Origin: Eragrostis nindensis
Lineage: Eukaryota; Streptophyta; Magnoliopsida; Poales; Poaceae
Assembly (NCBI GenBank): GCA_012490785.1
Contig: JAAXCT010000061.1
Span: 1,488,001 to 1,552,000 of the forward strand
Reading direction: 5' to 3'
Length of the DNA stretch: 64,000 bases
Shown: piece by piece, positions 58,667-64,000 of the stretch
How the letters are laid out: the number at the start of each line of letters is the position of its first letter
Numbering within the stretch: the first letter of the stretch is position 1
Position numbers and translations under genes: made by a program
Notes under the pieces: generated by a model
Told to the model about the DNA's origin: nothing
Seen by the model: only the letters and a program-made list of their open reading frames with translations
Database searches by the model: none

Positions 58667-58954
58667 TCACCAAATTAAAAAGAGCGTGGCCACCGAGACG
58701 ACGGCGGTGACGGCGAGTGTGACGACCGAAGCGCACACGAGCTTCAGCCCGGCAGCATCGACGCGGGGGTCCTCGTTGAAGCTCAGCATCCAGACGGCGC
58801 CAATGAACTCCGCCACCCCAGCGAAAAATGCCGCCGAGAGGACAAGGTAGTAGAAGTAGTAGTACGCGTTCCCTTGGAGCCCCGTTGGTGACTCGCACGC
58901 GTCCAAGGCGATGCACATAGAGGCAGCGTAGAGGGCGATCACACCACCCAGCAT
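58667..58954 (-). CDS. Small three-TM membrane protein (family copy 3)
   Basis: From the ATG at 58954 the frame gives 95 aa, starting MLGGVIALYAASMCIALDAC. Membrane segments are LMLGGVIALYAASMCIAL, YFYYLVLSAAFFAGVAEFIG and VCASVVTLAVTAVVSVATLF. The signature FFAGVAEFIGAVW matches copies 1 and 2. The same frame stays open upstream to about 59090 (SSSSWEIRSAVDG just before the first ATG, resembling VDQPVVDGAAS of copy 1) but has no ATG there. The true start is therefore either 58954 or in an upstream exon I cannot place; if the latter, this copy is 5'-incomplete in my model. Confidence 0.6.
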   Translation of the reverse strand: MLGGVIALYAASMCIALDACESPTGLQGNAYYYFYYLVLSAAFFAGVAEFIGAVWMLSFNEDPRVDAAGLKLVCASVVTLAVTAVVSVATLFLIW

Positions 58955-59394
58955 CAAGCCATCAACTGCTGAACGGATTTCCCATGATGACGACGACTGC
59001 GTACCGAAGTGCCGGCAGTGTGGGCCTCCTCTTCCAGCCAGGCACCTCTCATCAGGCCCAGCACCATTATCGTCGTCAAAGATCTCAGTTAGCTAGGCCT
59101 CAGGTATGGTCTCTTGGAATCAAGAAAGTATCGCAAAAGAGAAGTTGGAGGTAGATAGATCGACCCGGGGGAGGGGCAGGTCCGCAGGTGGTACATATAG
59201 CAGGCTTAATTCGGGACTTCGCAGGAGGGGCGTCATATGCTGAAAATGGTGGTGATTCCCGCGCAAAACAAAAAGAAAAAGGAAATGGTGGTGATTAATT
59301 GGCGACCTTTGGCTCTTCAGACTTCTCAATGGCTGGATCAGGCCGCGGCGGGACGGAAATGCTATCCCCAACGGCCACATCTTAGCTAGCTAGT

Positions 59395-59735
59395 TCTCAC
59401 GTCGCGTAGACCTCTCGTCCTGTGATTCGTGACGCCAACAGTAGTATATTCTCAACTCTGTACACAGTCACAGTTCGATTCTGATGCATCTTCTACGATT
59501 TTATTCACTTTTTAAAGTTAGCAAGATTCAAAAGATACTCGTCTGATCCCGTCCGTACGTCTAATATGATCTATGGCATCATCGTCTATAAAATATGAAG
59601 TATAGTATATATATGGATTCATATGCTGCATGCTACCGACCGTTTCTCTTGCAATAGAAAACTTACACGGAAATTGTATCGCTTTCATGTCAGCTGTACA
59701 ACTATATCAAATTAAAGGTTGCTTATATCGTTAAG
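59395..59735. repeat. Segmental duplication partner upstream of copy 3
   Basis: Colinear with 36480-36980 (shared words listed there). It lacks the Tourist-like MITE and so preserves the pre-insertion sequence ATTAAAGGTTGCTTAT. Confidence 0.7.
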
Positions 59736-59918
59736 TGTGCGTCATGTCTGATGAATGCTATCGAAGTTGTCACTGACCTCATGTCGAAATGGGAAGAGTT
59801 GCAAAGCAAACCAAACCAGAAGCAGCCCCTCTGACGCCGTGGAGGACGCTTATATACGTTGCCCGTGGCCCTCCGCCAGCTGCACGCCGTCCGGGTCAAT
59901 AAACCACTTGGCTATATA

Positions 59919-60151
59919 CTCCCTCCGTCCATGAATAGGTGTCGCTGTTGACTTTTCGACATCACGTTTGATCACTCGTCTTATTCAAAAAATTTATACA
60001 AATATTAAAATAAATATGTCACGATTAAAATACCTTCTATGATAAAACAAGATATAAAAAAATAAAGTTTACGTAAATTTTTTGAATAAGACGAGTGATC
60101 AAACGTGATGTCGAAAAGTCGACAGCGACACCTATTTAGAGACAGAGGGAG
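59919..60151. mobile_element. Stowaway MITE, 233 bp
   Basis: CTCCCTCCGTCC begins the element and GACAGAGGGAG ends it, flanked by TA. The two arms are complementary over about 85 bp (TAGGTGTCGCTGTTGACTTT against its inverse), so the whole element could fold into a long hairpin. Confidence 0.92.
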
Positions 60152-60153
60152 TA

Positions 60154-60581
60154 CGTGACTTGGATAATAATTTCTTTTTATTAACTCTAAACCGTTATAT
60201 GTCGAAGGAAATTTTCAGTGGCCCCAACTGTGACAAGGAAAGCTTGTCTTCAACAACCATTGATTCTTGAGATATGTAACAATTTTGCAATGTGACTTAC
60301 GCCTGCATGATGACATATATAGCTTCTCTCCCGGTTCCACTTTTCTATTGGCTTGTGCAAGCGAATGTGGGTGACGCACTTTCGAAACAATTTTGAATAA
60401 TGAAAAAAGTATTAAACACTCCAACTTCTCGCTCTTACATCTGAAACTTCTCACCAAGTGACCTTACTTAGAGCTATAAACTTTAATTACACAATCTGAA
60501 GAAAACATGTTTTGAATATAGACATTACAACAAACATCAAAAGAGTTCTTTTTGACGTTCTATAATTCTACAAAGTGTAAA
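60154..60581. other. Intergenic region between MITE and SINE
   Basis: AT-rich DNA with no supported feature. Confidence 0.45.
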
Positions 60582-60889
60582 TTTTTTTTTTTTGCTAAGT
60601 AACGGACGACACTCGCAAACAAACATGAGTACTCATCTCTACCTCTATATGAGCGTACAGCCGTACACTCTACCTTTATGAGCGCCTTTGACAGATCGAG
60701 ATGGCTTGATCTTGAGATTCATGAAGTCATCACAGACGTCTCGCCGTTAATGGGGACGTCGCCTCCGACTACAAGAATAACTAACTGTAAATGCAATACT
60801 TATGTCACGTCTGGGACTTGAGCCCTGGTGGGTTGGTTCCACCATACCACAACGAACCTAACCAGTTGGGCTACGCTCGGTTTGCATAT
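60582..60889 (-). mobile_element. tRNA-derived SINE
   Basis: Read on the minus strand, the element begins near GAGCGTAGCCCAACTGGTTA (A box) and has GGGCTCAAGTCCC (B box) about 45 nt on. It continues for about 230 nt and ends in a run of A (T-run 60582-60593 on the + strand). Short direct repeats GTGTAAA lie at 60575-60581 and 60890-60896. A/B boxes, length and A-tail fit the tRNA-derived SINEs of grasses. Confidence 0.85.
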
Positions 60890-60896
60890 GTGTAAA

Positions 60897-61593
60897 CTTT
60901 AGAACTATCTTTCTTATTTTTTTTTAATTTTCCTAATTTATCATGAATAAATAGTTACCGAGTTAGTAGAACATGTAAAGTACGTAAGAAAGCATGGTAC
61001 AATCAGAAACCTACAAAATTGAAGCACCCGCAAGCTTTTTGCACAATTTACTTTTCCTTTACTTTTTTCTATTTTTCAAAATTTTGTCTTTGAATTATAA
61101 TTGTAACCTATACAATCGTTATCCTAAAAGGAGAACACTAATATGCATGGTAATGGGAAATCATAGAAAACTGTCCTCTAAAGATGTTTCTTGACACAAA
61201 AGATATTTTCAGAAAAGTTGTCCTACATAGACTATTTGAGAGCTTCAACAGTTACTTTCATATCTCAACCTAGTAGAACATTAAATTTGATTTACTGTCG
61301 TGGATCTGAATTTCTATGCTCTGGTTTCATGTATCATATAGCTGATATAATAATTCACAATGTATACAACAAACTTACCATATTAAATGTCTCACTACGT
61401 TTACTATTCTCTATCACAATATTGCATATTAAAACAAAATATATCTAGGAACATAATATGAATGTTAGAATAATATACGCACACTCATTTATGTTAATGA
61501 ACAAAACTCATATCTTACATTTAGCCGGTTGTTGCCTTCTTCTTTGCCCTCACTTCCTCAACAATGTTAAGGCACAAGGGCACTTCTTTCATG
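60897..61593. other. AT-rich intergenic region
   Basis: No coding exon or repeat boundary is supported. Confidence 0.45.
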
Positions 61594-62548
61594 TCAGAGT
61601 GATGCTTTTAAAAAACTGTGTAGGTCCATGGTGTCAAGTACCTGGACGGGCTCCTCATTGTCCTTCACAAGTGCAAAAATCTCACCTCTTTGGGTCTCCT
61701 TCAATCGTACCTTCTCGGCAATCTCATCTTGTAGCTCCTCAAAATTATGACTCAAAATAACAATGGAAGGCTTCCGATGCTGCATAGCATCTCCAGTTCT
61801 CCCGTTTCCTTAAACATTGCTCAAATCTCAGCTTTTTGACTTGGTTCCAATGTTATCCTCTTGGCACAAGTCCTCAAAAGTACACAGATCATCGCACAGC
61901 CACTCGTGTGATGTCTTCACAACCTCTTCAATTGCCCCATTAGTCACTACTTCTTTGATAGTCAGAAAAATCCTGTATAAACCCGTGGGTGGCTTCTTCC
62001 TGCACTTAGAACATACATGGAACTCTGGTTCATTATAATATACACACATATGACTTACGACATGCTCTAATATGTATGTTACACTCCTATGCAACACGAC
62101 CTATGCTCGTATGTACACACTCTTTCTGAAATTATATTACACTTATAAGAAACATGGATTCCTGGTTCCTTACCATGCATATACATTCCTACGGAACACG
62201 ACATACTCTTATATCTACATTACACTCTGCTGCAACACGTTCTACACTTGCCATTTCAGTATATCACACTCGAAATATAGCTGGACTACCTAGGACACTA
62301 TTACTTTGGCGGGAAACTAGTATTTTGTGCACGATGAGGTCATATACGAGTCGAATAAGGACGGCCACCACGCCGCCGGGCTCTACTGCCATGGGGTTTC
62401 ATGCCAATGACATCAGTTAGGAGGAGTAGTGCAGAGGAGAGGGAAGAGCAGAGGAGTCCGGGGAGAGACAGAGGCGGGGAGGGCAAGTGAGGGGACGAAC
62501 TACCTCGCTGTCGGCGACGATCACCGCATGCTCCGGAACCGCCGCCAT
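61594..62548 (-). pseudogene. Possible gene fragment, weak model
   Basis: On the minus strand a first-exon-like segment at 62548-62504 reads MAAVPEHAVIVADSE and is followed by GTAGTT. Further on, coding-like text appears in separate frames: CSKCRKKPPTGLYRIF with HEWLCDDLCTFEDLC (about 62030-61830, then a stop) and ELQDEIAEKVRLKETQRGEI with VKDNEEPVQVLD (about 61740-61630). I could not connect these into one model and recognise no domain; the two CxxC-like groups are the only notable motif. It may be a decayed gene or a transposon-captured fragment. Confidence 0.3.
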
Positions 62549-62930
62549 GGCCAGGGGAGGAGAGGTGCTCGAGCCGAAATGGCGCAGCACGTGGCTCGTC
62601 CAGATAGAGGCGATACGACACTACATATACGACCCTCCGAAATCCGAGCTTTAAAAATGTGCTGCCACGTCATCAGACATAAAAGGGTTCCTAGGTGGAA
62701 GGAAAAAGGAGTCCTATTTGAGTTAGATTTGCTCAAGGGCTGGTCTTAAAACAACAAAGCTGCCAGGGAGAGGTCTATTTGCGAGTAGCCCGTTCGAAAG
62801 AGGCCATCAACTTGCTGGTTAGATTATCGTGCTCCCACCAAAGTGTCGCCGCTCACCCCGCACTTCTGTGCTGTGTCCCCGGAATCAGTGGCGGAGCCAG
62901 GGGGGCGAGCAGGGTCCTGCCCCCACCCCA
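62549..62930. other. Intergenic flank of the weak gene model
   Basis: No supported gene. GTGGCGGAGCCAGG at about 62888-62901 is a word seen at the ends of many grass repeats (recalled), directly beside the first poly-C tract. Confidence 0.4.
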
Positions 62931-62958
62931 CCCCCCCCCCCCCCCCCCCCCCCCCCCC
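62931..62958 (+). repeat. Poly-C tract, 28 bp
   Basis: Uninterrupted run of C next to ACCCCA and the GGCGGAGCCAGG word. The length is likely variable between individuals or assemblies. Confidence 0.9.
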
Positions 62959-63597
62959 AACGTTCGGGTTCCCTCTGTATAATCCCCCTGGGTTTGTGAA
63001 CTAACTACACGATTAAGCATGGCAGGCCCTCGATGCTTTAAGCTTCAAACCCATTTGGCCCAAGGGAACCTGTTGCCAAATACCAATGCTATGTTCCAAT
63101 GTCTCCGCATCACGAATTCACGATTGATCTATTTCTATTCCACTCGTCTTCCGCGCCGCCGCAGTCCACTCTACATCTGCCCGTCGAGTCGCACAACGGC
63201 GCAACACCCGTGATCACCTGCCACGGAGGTAGCTATTTGCCAGCTCCTGGAAGGTATGCGTCCTATACTACTAGTGCTCCTAATCTCCGGTGTCAAAGAA
63301 AAAAAGGTGCTCCTAGTCTCCAATTGTATTACAATTAGAGTTTAGGTAAAACGATTAGGCAATGGTTTATTATTTTTTTATGGAAGGAAATGGTTAATTA
63401 TTGGTGATGTCATGGGTAATCTAAGTCTCTGATCAAACTATTAGGGCTCGTTCACTAGGAAAAGATGCGGTAACAATTAGCGAGTAGGCACATGTAAAAT
63501 TCACTTTTCTTATTTATATATGCCGGTATTATACCAGATCTTCAGTAAAAAATGTCATATGTAAAAAAAATTCTTGAGGCACCGACGATTACCGGCT

Positions 63598-63599
<2 letters not shown>
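62959..63599. other. Intergenic region between poly-C tracts
   Basis: No supported coding exon. Mixed composition, AT-rich from 63340. Confidence 0.4.

Positions 63600-63633
<34 letters not shown>
63600..63633 (+). repeat. Poly-C tract, 34 bp
   Basis: A second long run of C only 640 bp from the first. It is followed by GGTCCAAATTCTGGCTCGTC, which on the other strand contains GAGCCAG, as beside the first tract but inverted. Confidence 0.9.
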
Positions 63634-63636
<3 letters not shown>

Positions 63637-64000
63637 CCAAATTCTGGCTCGTCGCCCCTGCCCGGAATCATCCGATCACAGCCTCGTGCACCCAGCTGAA
63701 TCATAGAGGAAGACATGACTACGCAAAGGCAATGCTCCATAACCAAGTAACCAACGGAAGTCGTCCACAGCGAGGGCGAGCTCCGCACGATGGGCCTGCA
63801 TCAGAAGATGGAGAAGGTTAGGACAGGCGCAGGCGGCAGGCGCGCACTGAACGTTGTAGGAGGGCAGGAGAAGGCGACGGGGCGCCGGAGCGTGGAGCTC
63901 AAGAAAAGGCGCCGCCCCCCAAGACAACCTGCAGGGTGCATCCATCGACGACGACGGCAGCACTGTGGGACGTCTCCCCGCTGTGAATGTTGTCGCAGGA
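63634..64000. other. Window end, unresolved
   Basis: GC-richer DNA with short open frames on both strands and no recognised domain. The window edge prevents a decision. Confidence 0.35.

Noticed and set aside
62340..62621. 93-aa Ser/Pro/Leu-rich frame on the minus strand
   Set aside because: Overlaps the weak first-exon model in another frame and has no domain.
1..64000. CRISPR arrays, rRNA, bacterial-type operons or ribosome binding sites
   Set aside because: No regularly spaced repeats of the right kind are present and the window is clearly eukaryotic plant DNA.

Overview
The window looks like nuclear DNA of a grass, most likely rice (Oryza). The plant genes are intron-rich with GT-AG splicing and GC-rich first exons. 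Much of the rest is grass-type repeats: Stowaway, Tourist and hAT MITEs, a tRNA-derived SINE, Reina-like and Tekay/Del-like chromoviruses, and a Helitron end. All coordinates were read by eye. The gene models rest on splice sites that keep the reading frame and on recognised protein motifs; no database search was possible.

Left part (1-19.2 kb), gene-rich. After an internally deleted LINE with a perfect 17-bp target duplication come two tandem paralogous four-exon genes on the + strand (about 1.3-3.4 and 4.6-6.8 kb). Each encodes a coiled coil and a C-terminal zinc-knuckle-like CX2CX5HX4C. Next is a + strand gene for a divergent XS / coiled-coil / XH protein of the FDM/IDN2 (RNA-directed DNA methylation) type. 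Two minus-strand housekeeping-type genes follow: a rhomboid-like intramembrane protease (RBL) with Ser/His dyad, and the transcription elongation factor IWS1, whose first coding exon is only 8 nt.

Middle part (20-39 kb), low gene density. A family of small three-TM proteins, all on the minus strand, recurs at 27.3 kb, 35.4 kb and 58.7 kb. A decayed fourth copy at 20.0-20.5 kb is separated from its apparent promoter by a very young 5.5-kb Reina-like Ty3 element whose LTRs differ at one site. Other items are a Helitron 3' end, a truncated cysteine-rich secreted protein gene with intact promoter, a PIF/Harbinger-like element with a GC-rich interior, a Tourist MITE whose empty site survives in a duplicated copy 23 kb away, and an hAT MITE with a perfect 8-bp duplication.

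Right-middle (39.4-56.9 kb) is one 17.5-kb nested transposon stack. It is a Tekay/Del-type (RIRE3-like) Ty3 element with 3,099-bp LTRs, flanked by a perfect TGACG duplication. Its 5' LTR carries a 4,752-bp solo LTR of another family in opposite orientation, and its extra upstream ORF is split by a 604-bp Stowaway MITE. Its gag-pol is open except for one nonsense codon in RNase H. The Reina-like element is likewise closed by a single frameshift in RNase H.

Right end (57-64 kb) holds a second PIF/Harbinger-like element with a 120-bp-period GC-rich core, the fourth small TM gene, a Stowaway MITE, a SINE, a weak minus-strand gene fragment and two long poly-C tracts. I found no CRISPR, rRNA or convincing tRNA gene. 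I do not see a clearly new biological system. The most unusual signals are the spliced-leader/acidic-ORF layout inside the 3.1-kb LTRs, the nested insertion history, and the duplicated small-TM-protein family.
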